Shown here piece by piece: positions 22,267-33,291 of a DNA stretch of 64,000 nucleotides (within the stretch, counting starts at the first letter, position 1; each line of letters starts with the position of its first letter). The stretch is from positions 62,001 through 126,000 of the forward strand of contig JAPDRN010000033.1 in the NCBI GenBank assembly GCA_030247855.1, given 5' to 3'. The translations under genes were made by a program, and so were the position numbers. Below the pieces are notes generated by a model that had not been told where the DNA came from, searched no databases, and was given only the letters and a program-made list of their open reading frames with translations. The stretch comes from Knufia peltigerae (taxonomy: Eukaryota; Ascomycota; Eurotiomycetes; Chaetothyriales; Trichomeriaceae).

Positions 22267-23150
22267 CTTGTAGAGTTTCTCGAAGGAGGAGTGGTCGGCG
22301 TCAGAGGTATGTATATGACTTTGTCGAGTTGTTCACAAAGGATAACCGAAATCCGCAAAGCATGATCTTGATCACATTGATCGAGAAGTAAGATCCATGT
22401 TCACCATCCGTGTGGTTTTATATAGGGCCTTGTAGGTCCTCGCAGGTCCTCACGCTCTCCAGTCGTTGAAAAGTCTGCTGCCGTTTGACTTTCTGTGATG
22501 GACCTTGAAAGAGAATCTTGTGCAAAGGAAATAGGCAGACAAAAGCGACCCGACGGTTGAGCGGGATCCAAAAACCCTCAAGATCCAACAGGGATGGCCA
22601 GAATAGTAATACGTGGTTTTACCGATCCTTTTGATGGATATGTTGGTATGAACGGTTTGAGTGGAGGAACGAGGAATTTGGAAAGAGAGAAAGGTGGAGT
22701 TGTGGAAGAGCTTAAGCAGTTTCCGATGATGAAGGGTTCAATGAGCAAGGAAAGGGGAAGTGGGCAGTGACTCGTCGACGAACAGGCAAAGGAGCGACGG
22801 ACAGGCATTCAAGGAAAAAGATGAATAGGGTGTACGTGAAGTTGCACATAAAAGTGGGACTGCAGGGATGAAGAGACACAGGTGATGCCTGAGGCAGAAT
22901 GTGGAACAGACTCAATCAACATCATGACTCACAACATCAAGCTGGTGCTTGAAACCTTTGAGACATGGTCACCGGCGTTTGACAAGGAATAGTCACCAAC
23001 ATTGCATAAGAGGAGACAGTACTCAAGTGAAAGATCATTTGCCTTCCATACAGATGCCTGTATTTGCGTGACTGCTATAGCAATCTACCACATAGCGCCG
23101 TAGTTGGGAGGGAGGGAAGAAAAGGTCGTTGCTGTTACTGGCGTTGTCTT
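22267..23150. other. Intergenic 22.27-23.15 kb
   Basis: Lies between the HNH-family start and the 3' end of the monooxygenase. A TATATA-containing stretch at about 22420 would serve the minus-strand HNH gene. I see no gene. Confidence 0.5.
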
Positions 23151-25150
23151 TCAAGACCACATATTCAACAAGACACCCTGAACCATCAAGCCCACGGCAC
23201 CAAGCAGGACAACCCCCAGTGCCGTCCTGCTCAGCCTGGTCTCTTCAACCACACGGCCTATCTTGGTGACCTTGTTGGTACTCTTGAGGACTTCAATGTC
23301 GTACCCTGCCGACCCATAGGCGTCGTAATCTGCCCAGTCGATGGATGACAAGTTCTTTTGATAATCGACGGCCGTGCCAGACCAGTTGTTCGTGATAATC
23401 CCGTCTTCGCGTCGCCACCACGACGTGCATGCGGGATCGGCAAACGAGGTCTGCTGTAATGCGAGCTGGAGTTCGTGACAATACGACACTGTCCTCTCTT
23501 CCGAGGGGCAGAGGGCCAAAGTCTCGCCTCGGCGTCGTGCTTGAAGAACTTTGTCTATGAGCACAGAAAGGTAGCGTGTTTGAGCTTCAATGACAAGAAT
23601 GAGGGAGTTGTGCGAGAGATTCGTATTGGGTCCGTAGAGCAGACCAAAGTTGGGGAGGTCGGGGACCGTGACACCCTTGTATGCGTGCGAGGCTTTGGAC
23701 CACACGTCTTCCAGTGGTCGATTGTTGCGGCCTGTGATTTTGATTGGGGACAGAAAGCCGAATGTGTCGAACCCCGTGGCGAGGACGATGAGATCGAACT
23801 CGTTGGCTGTGTCGTGATTGACAAATTTGATCCCCGATGAAGTGAAACATTCGATCGGGCCAGTCTCGAGATGTACGTTGGGTCGCGTCAACGTAAGGTA
23901 GTAGTCGTCGCTGATGACGGTGCGCTTGCACCCCGGATGGTATTTGGGGGTCACCTTGTCCCACAGGTCAGGACGATCGGCCAATTGCTCTCGTATCAGA
24001 TTGTAGTTCAGGTGACGCATGTGATCGGCATTGGACGAGTCTGCGTCGGTCACGGCCGCGTGGAAGGTTTCACGTAGGTCCATGGCTTCGGCTCGTCCTC
24101 TCCAGCGAGCTGGTGGGAAATAGGTGTACAATAGACGGGTCGAGGATGAGATCTTTGAGTCGTGCCGGGGAATGACCCATGCTGGGGTCCTTTGGCATAT
24201 GGTCACTTGGGCCGCCACTTTGGCGACCTCGGGGGCGATTTGAGCTGTAGTTGCACCTAGTAGCGCCTAGCGTTAGTGATATGACCCTCCCTTGGAAAAG
24301 CTGTTTGGCCTCATACCTGTTCCAATGATGGCAATGCGCTTGCCTCTCATGTCGTAACTCCAATCCCATCGAGCCGAATGCATCATCTTGCCTTCAAACT
24401 CGTTGTACCCTGGCACATTGATTCCTTTGGGCTTGTTGAGCTGTCCCGTAGCTCCGACCAAGAAGTCACTCGTGATCTTGTATGATGAGGAAAACTCGGA
24501 CTCCTTACCGCCTCCTACCGACACTGTGACTTCCCATTTGCACGTAGTGTCGTTCCAGTTTGCAGCGTCGACGGCGGTATGGAATCGAGCATATTTGTAT
24601 AGACCATACTTTTGAGCTACATCAGTGAGGTAGTCCTGTTCAATAGAAATCAGCTCATCGTCTCCTTCTTTTTAGTCATATTTTGCCAGCTCGACATACC
24701 AAGATCTCTTCTTGACCAGGATACCGTCGTGACCATTGGGGGTTTTGTGCGAATGAGTAAGAGTAGAGAACACTAAAGACATCACAGCAACAGCCGGGAA
24801 ATTTGTTGTCGCGCCTTGAAAGATTCATCAACAATGTGTCCGACAAGTCATCATAAATCGCTTTTGTCATAGCCAACTTACCAGGTGCCACCAAAACCTC
24901 CACTCTTTTCCACTATGATGAAGTTTCTGATTTGCCGCTTCACCAAAAGGTCAATGGCAATACACATTCCAGATATGCCCCCGCCAATAATTACCACGGC
25001 GATGTTGGTAAAGTTGTCATTGCTAACGGTAGCTTCTGGCCACGGCAAGGTCGAATCAATTGCAGCAGTGTGTCGGCGATGAAGGGGGAGATAACCTGAA
25101 ACTCCCGACTTCTCAGAGTCAGAAAGTTGAATGGTACTGGCTCTCAACAT
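23151..25150 (-). CDS. Baeyer-Villiger-type flavin-dependent monooxygenase
   Basis: FAD- and NADPH-dependent class B monooxygenase, expected to insert oxygen next to a ketone or hydroxylate a small molecule. Exons on -: 25150-24882, 24814-24700, 24635-24317 and 24256-23151, with introns of 67, 64 and 60 nt; 602 aa. The FAD-binding Rossmann motif GGGISG is at 56-61. A conserved WRDNKFPGCCCDVFS spans the exon 1/2 junction. The class fingerprint FxGxxxHxxxW is present as FEGKMMHSARW, followed by the NADPH Rossmann loop IIGTGATT. A late DLIVLATGFDTF segment is also typical. The C-terminus ends in a hydrophobic helix (LGVVLLGAVGLMVQGVLL), suggesting membrane anchoring. The intron 1 acceptor is AAG, less usual than YAG. 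The substrate cannot be told; a fungal-type regulator lies upstream on the same strand. Confidence 0.88.
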
Positions 25151-26192
25151 GATGTACAGTACTTGGTTTGGAGTGGAATGCTAATATTGAACGATATGAT
25201 TTAGACCTGACAAAGAACGCAGGAACACACTAGATGTTATATAAAAAACCTGCCCTACTTCTATTGTTGTAGGAGAGTCAACAACATGATTGTACAAGAT
25301 GCCGTACCCCAGAAAAGGCAACATTCAGACATGTCGGGGTATGAGTGGCTTTCGTGCCGCTCTTTGTTCTGATGATTAGCGGAAAGGTAATAAGATGTGA
25401 TACGGCATATGGTAATTTCCAAGTAGATGCTCAGTCATGATGCATCGGTGTCGGTATGAGCTGGATCATGGTATGTACCGGATGCGGAAGTCTGGTATCA
25501 AGTGCTCACATAGATATCGATCTACACTTACTGACATGTATGTCGTTCAAAGAGGGATGGGACGGACTGATGTTTTCATTGGCTGATCATGGGGCTTCAA
25601 TCTGAAGGGGAGGCCAATCGGCGATTCCCAGTGTGAGGCTGTCCATTCCTAATCCGGTAGCTGGCTCTCCTCGACAGACCGGGGTCAACCCCCTGTACCG
25701 ACCCCGATTTTTCATTGTTCCGAAGGCCAGGCTCGTCTTCCATTGGTGGCTAGTACTCAGATCTGTGTTGCATTGGACAGCATTCAGGCTTCGCTGCAGA
25801 CTTCGAGACTCTCGCCAAACACTTCTCGCATGCATCCGATGCGGGAGGGCGTTAACCTCGACCACGAGTTAAGACCGAGTGTGCCGAGGTGCTCATCTAT
25901 TCGCCGAGCATTGAACCTCAATCAAGGTGTCTTCCGCAATGACGGGCAAAAAAGCCTTGTCATATTTCAGCGCGTCGTCTTTTTCCAAAACGGCTCGGTA
26001 ACACCTCACAAGCCTGTCAAGGAAGTCGGTTGCCACAACCCGAACTGGGCTGTTCGAGATGATTTCTAAGCTCCCGACTGTTCCCCCGCCTTTGTGCCAA
26101 CTTTGTGTACAGCAAAGGGTATTTGAATGCTGGGCGGTTTTATTGTGTTGGTAATGGTGACGCGTAATAGGACCTCCGACAAGGCCACCCTT
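25151..26192. other. Intergenic 25.15-26.19 kb
   Basis: Promoter side of the monooxygenase and 3' side of the regulator gene. Short ORFs on both strands show no domain. Confidence 0.5.
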
Positions 26193-27983
26193 TCATAGCC
26201 TAGGCATGGGCATGAAAAAGGACGAAAGCGTGATCTGATGGTAAGTCTGAGATCCCTCCTCCAGGAATGCTCCCACACCGCGGCCATACTTCACGTTGGG
26301 CAAGCCAACAGGGCTGCCAGGAAGCGCCTTTTCTTTGGCTGTCCTCAGGGAATTCATCGGTAGATAGGCCCTCACAAGTTTGATCTCTGCGCCCACAGCA
26401 GGGTCATATGGCCATTTCACAAAGTAGATATGAATCTGTCCCGTCTCCCAATATTGGTGGTCTTCCCAAATACGCAAGCGCTGGGTCTCGGGAACATCAG
26501 AGGCCGAGGTGACGAGGAGATCTCCTTCTTCAAGCTCAACCAATGTTTGGAGGATGGTGCTACCTGTTCTCCCTTGTAGGTCGCCCTCGGTTCTGTTCGT
26601 CCTTGTCAACAGTTCGATGGCTGATCTGCGGATGATTGGATCACGACACCTTCCAGCAACAAAGGATAGAGTGTCTATCACACCAGAGTCAATGCCAAAG
26701 GAGACATTTTTGAGAATCTTGGACGGGTCGGTCAATGCATCCTTGTAAAGGTCAATAATTTGCGAGAACTTTTCCACATGAGCATCGTAGCAACATTCTT
26801 CCTGTGTCGCAAGTGTGTCGAAGAGGATGGATGCAACCAGACCAGAAGCCCTGAGAAGCTTCTTTGATATCGCCAATGTGTCGTAGCGTTCCGACACAGT
26901 GATGCCAGTTTCGTCAAGAGCGGCGATCCAACCTGATATGAATAATTGTGTCTGTGATTTGTTCTTACAAGTTGGTAAAGCAGGGTCAATGTTTTCCTGC
27001 GCCCAATCGACAATCTCCTCGAGCTTGTTGCGCGCCTCGAGCAGACTGTTGAAGCGGTATGGTATTTCAGGTGTTGGTAGGAATGACTCTGACTGATTCC
27101 GCTTGAGTGCGGCACTGAGAGCGAGCGCCGAGGGCATATCGACAATACAGCAGAACCTCATTCGAAGTCGCTCAATGATGGGTCGAAGGAAATTGTTCAG
27201 CACTGTCTTCTCGCTGTCGGCAAGGACCAATTCACCAGACAGCAACCGGTCTTCAATATCCGTGATGAGACTGTGGCCCGAGCGTAGCAACTGGTAGGCA
27301 GTATGGCTGTCTTGTAGGTTTTGCAGACAGATGAAGATGATACATGAGATTAGAGTAGCGATTTCGGAGACGGCCGTCTCAAAAGCCATTCGAGAAGCCT
27401 TGCTGCTCTGGCGAAGGGCCAATTGCTGTAGGTTGGATCTTTCGTCTGACTCGCCATCCAGTTCGGAGGATTCATGTAACGCGCCCAGGGCAACTACCCC
27501 GTGGAGTATGGATCGATCCAGATGACAGGCCTGGAGGATCAATTTGTTCCAGAAGGCGGCATCTCTCCAGCCCGACCACTGTGGGCCTGTGAACTGGCAG
27601 AAGAAAACCAGGCTCCGGAGCTCCTGTGGTTCCAGCCCCGGGAATGTGCTTATGGCCTGGAGTACTCGACCAGAATGACTTGTGGGGGACAGTGAGGCGG
27701 ACAAAAGAGCACGTTGTTGCTGTTCGGCAGTCTCTGACTGTTCGGGGGCTACGTTGGTGTCAAGACGGAGACCACGCATTTTCTTCGTCGGCGCTTCAGT
27801 CGGTTTTTGCTCTGGCGACGAGTCCTTGTCCTTGCGACCGGCAGAGGCTTTTGCTGCGCTTTGAGCTGCTCGTGCCCTTTGACTTTGGACATGTTTGCGA
27901 ATCTGTCGGGTTTCCGTCTTTGAACTTCGCGATAAGACTGTGGAGCCTTGAGTCTTGGTGATCCAGAGAAGAGGTTCGGGCAT
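26193..27983 (-). CDS. Fungal-specific regulator-like protein without zinc cluster
   Basis: 596-residue intronless protein with the general layout of the fungal transcription-factor middle region (Fungal_trans_2-like). It begins with WITKTQGSTVLS and a basic stretch RQIRKHVQSQRARAAQ (about 24-45). This N-terminal pattern is shared by many fungal proteins that keep the regulatory domain but lack the Zn2Cys6 cluster. No CxxCxxxxxxC array occurs in the ORF or in the 200 bases upstream. The helical domain (about 95-480) carries FPGLEPQELRSLVFFCQFTGPQWSGW and a leucine-rich C-terminal half. It lies directly upstream of the monooxygenase on the same strand, so a role in its control is possible but unproven. 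DNA binding, if any, would need the basic N-terminus or a partner. Confidence 0.65.
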   Translation of the reverse strand: MPEPLLWITKTQGSTVLSRSSKTETRQIRKHVQSQRARAAQSAAKASAGRKDKDSSPEQKPTEAPTKKMRGLRLDTNVAPEQSETAEQQQRALLSASLSPTSHSGRVLQAISTFPGLEPQELRSLVFFCQFTGPQWSGWRDAAFWNKLILQACHLDRSILHGVVALGALHESSELDGESDERSNLQQLALRQSSKASRMAFETAVSEIATLISCIIFICLQNLQDSHTAYQLLRSGHSLITDIEDRLLSGELVLADSEKTVLNNFLRPIIERLRMRFCCIVDMPSALALSAALKRNQSESFLPTPEIPYRFNSLLEARNKLEEIVDWAQENIDPALPTCKNKSQTQLFISGWIAALDETGITVSERYDTLAISKKLLRASGLVASILFDTLATQEECCYDAHVEKFSQIIDLYKDALTDPSKILKNVSFGIDSGVIDTLSFVAGRCRDPIIRRSAIELLTRTNRTEGDLQGRTGSTILQTLVELEEGDLLVTSASDVPETQRLRIWEDHQYWETGQIHIYFVKWPYDPAVGAEIKLVRAYLPMNSLRTAKEKALPGSPVGLPNVKYGRGVGAFLEEGSQTYHQITLSSFFMPMPRL

Positions 27984-29025
27984 GTTGTTCCTGCGATGGG
28001 TTCAAGCATATAAAATCGATATCGCGAATCCAAATCGCTGTCCGCCTCTAAATCATACGATGTGGCACTCCCGAGAAGCCAGAGGTGGTGAGAGATTGAG
28101 CATTGGGGGAACTGCCTCAACTGGACACTGGTAATATTTCACCACAATGGCAATTACTGCTATATGCTAGCGCTTTGGCAAGTTGGAGACGTACGAAGCC
28201 GAGAGAAGACTGCTAAGCAATAAGGCGGCCGATCGATACGCACGCGCACACATGAGTTGACGTTGATCTAGACCGGGGTAGACGAGGCCAGGTATCGGGA
28301 TATCGGAGAGATGCTTGACCGTTTCAGGTGTCGAAGGGGAATAGGTGTGGGTGTCCTCGTACTGGCATGTTTGACTTGGCTTGCAAATGGCGCCGAGTTC
28401 GCCATCATAGGCCGTGATTCCTCGTCCGCGGGTAAGAAGCCATTGCGTTGACGGCGATAGTGGTGATGCGGCTGCCAAGAAGTGTGTTCGCGTCGTGCAC
28501 GGAGGGTGAGGGAATTCTGTCGCTAGTCTCTTATGGTACGGGGAGGGCATTCGAGTCTGGATTGACTAGTTGTAGCGAGAGAAGACCAGGAGGGAAAGGA
28601 AGAGAGAAATGCGGGCGTGTCATGATCGATGGTGGCTGGTCACGTGCACTCTCATTTTCGGAGGACACCGGAAAAAAGTAACGCCATCGCGGAATGTCAT
28701 TGGCTGCCTCACAACCTTGACCAACACCCTCGTTTAAATCTGCCCCGGTCAACTCCATCCGTGGTCACGGTCAGCGAAGTGCTTGTCAGTGACACGGCCC
28801 TTAACATGCTTCTACGAGCCGAGTTTCTGCAACCTGGAGCCGCTAGTCGACCCTTTCCAACGGCAACATCTCGCGCATCGTCGCCCCGTCGTCATCAACA
28901 CTCGCCCAAAAGTACCACCAACATCGAACTCCAAAACATGAACTTGCGTTTCAGGTTGCTGTGGCCGGACATCTCCATTGGTGTTCAGAAGAATATGTAC
29001 GTATACACGCTCTCTGGTCCAATCA
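27984..29025. other. Intergenic 27.98-29.03 kb
   Basis: Lies between the regulator 5' end and the permease 3' end. ORFs of 127 and 136 codons occur on - and + but have no domain, signal or intron support. Confidence 0.5.
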
Positions 29026-30923
29026 CTACTCTTGCTTAATGCCGTCGTCGGTCGGTGCCTGACCCTCCAAGATCTCGGTGCTTTCCTGTGTATGGTCAAT
29101 GTTGACGCGTGGACCTCTGAACCAGCGTCTTGCCCAAATGGCATAGTAGGACAAGGCCAGGAACATGGATCCCCCATAAATCAGACTTGTCCAATTCATC
29201 GTCAAGGGCGTCAGGTCTTTTCCCTTTACGGCCGGGAAGCAGAGCGCCGGAAGAATCAGAAGCCACCAGCCGAATGCAATGGCCCCCGACAGATTAGACC
29301 ATCGTCCGAGGTTCCAAGGTCCTTTACAACAATGAACGCGTCAGCTCCTTTCGCTATGAAGGCCACCTCCTGCTGGTAGGGAAAGCGGGTACGTACCTGG
29401 CTTGAACCTGCCGTTGTCAAAGAACAATTTCAACGCAGTTGGCGTAGTGAAAGCTGTGTATTGAGCAATTGCGCCCAGGCTGAAAACGGCTCCGATTGCG
29501 ACGGGGCTCGCGAACATCAACAGCCCTAGAAGGGCGGAAATTGAGAGAACACCCCAAGTCGCATTTACGGGGGTCCTGGTCCGGGGGTTGACCTGTTTCC
29601 ACCATCGAGATCCTAAAATCGCCGAATCCCTGGAATATGCAAACACGACCCTGCTGGCCGTGAGCGTACAGCCTATTCCCACGAAGAACTGAGCTATGAT
29701 GTTCAACGAGAACATGGCCAGGCCAGCCTCCTTGCCCAACACTTGAAGGCACAGACTTCCAAAGGGCTGACCATACTGCCCGGCAACCACATCAGGAATA
29801 TCTTTAACAGTATAGACGATCACCATGATTATAGCCCAGCCTATCCATAAGCCCAATTGAGCCGTCATGACAATGGCTCTCGGCCCAGCGATGTTGGCAT
29901 TGCTGCATTCTTCCGACAAGTGAAAGGGCGCGTCGTAACCGGACATCGTCCAGATAGTGGTAAGGAACCCCATGATTGTGGCCCACGCTATCGGCCATTC
30001 GGTGCCGTTCTCAAACCGAGTCCATACGTCGTGGCTGTTGTTTGTTTTGGGCTGGTTGATCGAGCCAACAGGAAACCAAATGACGAATATGATGATGATG
30101 ATAATGTTGCAAACGGTGCCAATTTTGTTTACCCATCCAATGAACCATGTCGATTGCATGGTGATGATCCCATTGATGAAAAGCAACAGTAGCAGCACCA
30201 AATATATATGCCATGTTTTGGGTTCGTATTCCGGATTCGAAATCATTCCGCAGGTAATCAACATCGAAGCCAATGCGTAATTCACTGAACATGGTCCTGT
30301 AACGAACCCACAAAAGTTCGACCAACCGACAAACCAGGAGGCCAGGGGCCCCCAGCCCTCGGGTGCAAGAACGGCGGCGGCATAGTATAGCCCTCCGGCC
30401 GTGGGCATGCTGGAGCACAGCTCTGCCATGCTGAACGCCGTGGCTTGAATACAGAGACCCGATACGAGCCAGCCCCATACGGCACCACCTGTTCCAGAAT
30501 AGCCCAAGCTATATGATATGGTGGAGGCTACAGACGGTAAGAGCCCCAGGACAGAGAACGAGACTGAAAAGGACTCCCAGATGGTGAAGTCCCTGCGAAA
30601 AAGGTAAGCAACGGCCCGTTCGTCAGAGAGCTGCGGATGATGCGCCTACCGTTTGAACTCTTGCTTGTAGCCCTATGAGCTGTCAGAAAACAATGGCGGT
30701 TGAAAATAGAATATCACGATGTCGATGACGAAGAAGAAGAGGAAGGAAAGAAATGATGGGGTTGCCTAGAGAGCAGGCTACTTACAAGGGCTCCCAAAGT
30801 TATCTCATCTTGGTCAGCTCCCTCCTGCACCACCGCATGCTCTCCACGAGTGGTGAACACAGAGGTGACCCCGACTTTCTCCTCATCGACAACGGTAATG
30901 GAAGCAGATCTTGTGGCCGTCAT
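29026..30923 (-). CDS. APC-family amino acid/GABA-type permease
   Basis: Proton-coupled amino acid, GABA or choline permease of the fungal AAT/UGA4-like group, predicted plasma membrane. Exons on -: 30923-30786, 30672-30650 (23 nt), 30592-29397 and 29321-29026; 550 aa. The start is the ATG giving MTATRSAS; an upstream TTG extension was not used. The N-tail ends with LGALGYKQEFKRDFTIWESF, characteristic of this group and read through three exons. About 12 membrane helices follow, with GTGGAVWGWLVSG, SMPTAGGLYYAAA, SGYDAPFHLSEEC and AYSRDSAILG as family landmarks. The last exon gives the helix pair GAIAFGWWLLILPALCFP and SLIYGGSMFLALSYYAIW, then a short acidic tail. Which amino acid or amine is carried cannot be read from sequence. 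Confidence 0.9.
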
Positions 30924-31849
30924 GCTTGCCGGTGGGAGAGTGGAATTGATGGAAATGGGTACCAAGGTGGAGGACTGAGAATCGAACAATCTGGCTTGTC
31001 GCAGAATATTTAACTCTGCCGTTTCCCTTGCCCGATGTATGGGAACTATTTGAGCTATGCAAGCAAAGGTGCAAGCACGAGTCCAAGACCGTTTTCCCAG
31101 GTTCAGGACCCCGAAGCTCGTGGCCGTACCAATGTAAAATAAACCGTGAGCAAGATAAGAACATCTGGACTACCGACAAGCCACATCCCGAAACAGCAGG
31201 AGAATGAATATCTTTGACGAAGAGAGGCGAACCCCTCCTCACATCAATCTCGTCAGTTGACGAGCTAGTCGGCACACCATCATACATGATTGGCGATAAG
31301 TCTTATCAGCCGAAGATTGTGCTTCAACCTTTTTTTTTCTTTCTCTATCGGCAGATTCTCGAGCCAGAAGATGCTCATTTGATTCGCAGGTCCTGCAAGA
31401 AATGGACTTGGCCGCTCGGAAGCGCTGTGAGCGATTGAGCACGGAGAGTGCCCAGCCCATGTGGCCATTGCAGACTAAAGGAGGAATGCCGCTGATGGTC
31501 TTATCGTTCCTCATCATTCGCGCTTCAATACCAGGCTGAAATGATATCGCTCCGAGTACGGGATACGGAGGATAGATCGATAAGGCTATAGGCATGTGTA
31601 CCACCAACATGGACGGGTTCTAACCTACATGGAGCGTTTGACCACATAACCCTCCACCGTGAGAATGTTGAACTTTTTGTCAAGCACACTGACGATAATA
31701 ACAATAAGTCATGTTGATTTTTATCATATATCCTACCTATTCAAACAGCCGCAGAAAGGCTCTGTACCTCAGGTATGAGAACGGGACGTCTGCGACATCC
31801 TCTGCGACAAATATCGTGGGGGCTTTTTTCCCTCTCTTCTCTATACAGA
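30924..31849. other. Intergenic 30.92-31.85 kb
   Basis: Permease promoter side and 3' flank of the orphan ORF. A T-rich run lies near 31327-31340. No gene recognised. Confidence 0.5.
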
Positions 31850-32467
31850 CTATGTATTTACTGACGAGCAGTGAACCTGCACCAAGAGAGCTTCAAGATC
31901 CACAATACAGTTGCAAACGCCGGCATATGCGTTGGAATGAGGAGTTGCTGCGCCAGCATCTTCATCAAGGCCTTGCAATCGTTGATGCATCAACTTTGAT
32001 GCATTGGCTAGTGTGGCGTTATCGTCCAGATCAATATGTGCGTCAGGATACCCGGCGTCTCTGAGCAGCTGCTCCATTATTTTCGTGGCCATGTCACCGG
32101 TAGACCATTCCACGATTTCTCCAAACATTTTTTGTGATTTCTTCCGGTACAGATGGTCTTGACCGAGTCTTGCAGCATACGTCGATGAACCATGACGGGC
32201 TGACCAAATGGTCTGCTCTTCGGTGCTAAAGTTGATTGCGCCTTCCCAGATTACCCTGTTGTGGCAAGCTTGGTGCAGATATCTCCCGAGGGCAGCTACA
32301 CGCATCGCCCTGCATTCTGATTTTCTCTGCGATCCATCGAATGTCAGTACCGTTGTAGCTCTCCACTCATTGATATCATTTGAGTGTGCAGTGTATCCTT
32401 CGGCCTCCAGAGATTTGACCAAGCGATCGATGGTCAAGCCACTCGACAAGATGTTCACGCGTCGCAT
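31850..32467 (-). CDS. Orphan ORF of unknown function
   Basis: 205 codons from ATG 32467 to TAG 31850. I do not recognise the family. The product is hydrophilic and mixed alpha/beta in composition, with no signal peptide or membrane helix. Segments such as WRATTVLTFDGSQ, FSTEEQTIWSARHG and IVEWSTGDMATKIMEQLL look protein-like rather than random. Upstream in another frame is ATG 32552 with a basic MINKNRPRNTKKEKG start that runs into a stop just after 32467, so the true N-terminus may be a short upstream exon, or an indel may have split the gene. About 380-530 bases upstream lies a TATA-plus-pyrimidine leader in the same orientation, shared with the helicase relic at 58.5 kb. Confidence 0.45.
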   Translation of the reverse strand: MRRVNILSSGLTIDRLVKSLEAEGYTAHSNDINEWRATTVLTFDGSQRKSECRAMRVAALGRYLHQACHNRVIWEGAINFSTEEQTIWSARHGSSTYAARLGQDHLYRKKSQKMFGEIVEWSTGDMATKIMEQLLRDAGYPDAHIDLDDNATLANASKLMHQRLQGLDEDAGAATPHSNAYAGVCNCIVDLEALLVQVHCSSVNT

Positions 32468-32849
32468 CCACTGGGGGTAGAGAAGTCCTTCGACTTGCTG
32501 CCCTTCTCCTTTTTTGTGTTCCGCGGTCGATTCTTGTTGATCATCTCAACGAATTCCGTGGTGTAGACTAAAGAAGCCAGCTAAACTCCTCTGCGTTCGC
32601 TGAATCAACCTGTAACTTTACGGCGGCCACTTGGTAGTGTAGAGGAATAGTGGCTATCAGAGATTTAGCAGAAAGTTGAGAGTAGCGTAGGAAATCTCTC
32701 ACCAACAGCAATTCTAGCATTCACGGACGGGACGAATGTGCCAATACCATTTCCAATTCGATGCCTGATAAAAGAATGGTCGAAAAAAGGCAACCATCAG
32801 TTTTCTTCTTGTGAGGAAGCAATGTCCCATTATCCGTCATAAAGGACAG

Positions 32850-33000
32850 GGGTCCGCAAGGACGGGTCTTTGCGTATTGTGAGTCAGGCAGGGTAATATA
32901 TATATCTAGAAAAGAGGTTTACAACAAGGCGAGAAGCCTGAGAGAGAAATCTGAAGAGGAAGAGAAAGAGAAAGAGAAGGTAGAGATCTCTCATATAGGC
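32850..33000 (-). repeat. TATA-leader repeat, copy 1
   Basis: On the minus strand this reads CCTATATGAGAGA, a pyrimidine tract, a 32-nt block (32958-32927) identical to 58584-58615, then TTCTAGATATATATA, ACCCTGCCT and GTCCTTG. Copy 2 at 58533-58705 has the same order of landmarks. It looks like a core promoter and transcribed leader, or part of an LTR. Confidence 0.75.
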
Positions 33001-33291
33001 TTTGGAGAAATGATCCTGTCAATGTACAACGTTGATTGTAATTTACATTACGTAGCATTTGGTGCTGTGTATCCTTCTACGTCGCAGTCCTACTACTTTG
33101 TGTATAGCATCGTCCACACCATATCAGGGCATACGGTCCCATGTATGAACGAAGGCAACTTCCACCGAGGCACGTACATGTCAACCCGCTCTGTACTCGA
33201 CCCTCTCTCGGACGTCCATCTCCGATCCTTTTCGTATAGACTCAAAGTATGGGCTAGCTCGATGTCTGGCCACGTAGGCCGTGCTGGATCT
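33001..33291. other. Spacer between TATA-leader repeat and siderophore transporter 3' end
   Basis: No coding or repeat feature seen. Confidence 0.4.

Noticed and set aside
28629..29039. 136-codon plus-strand ORF
   Set aside because: Overlaps the last codons of the permease on the other strand and shows no protein-like conservation pattern.
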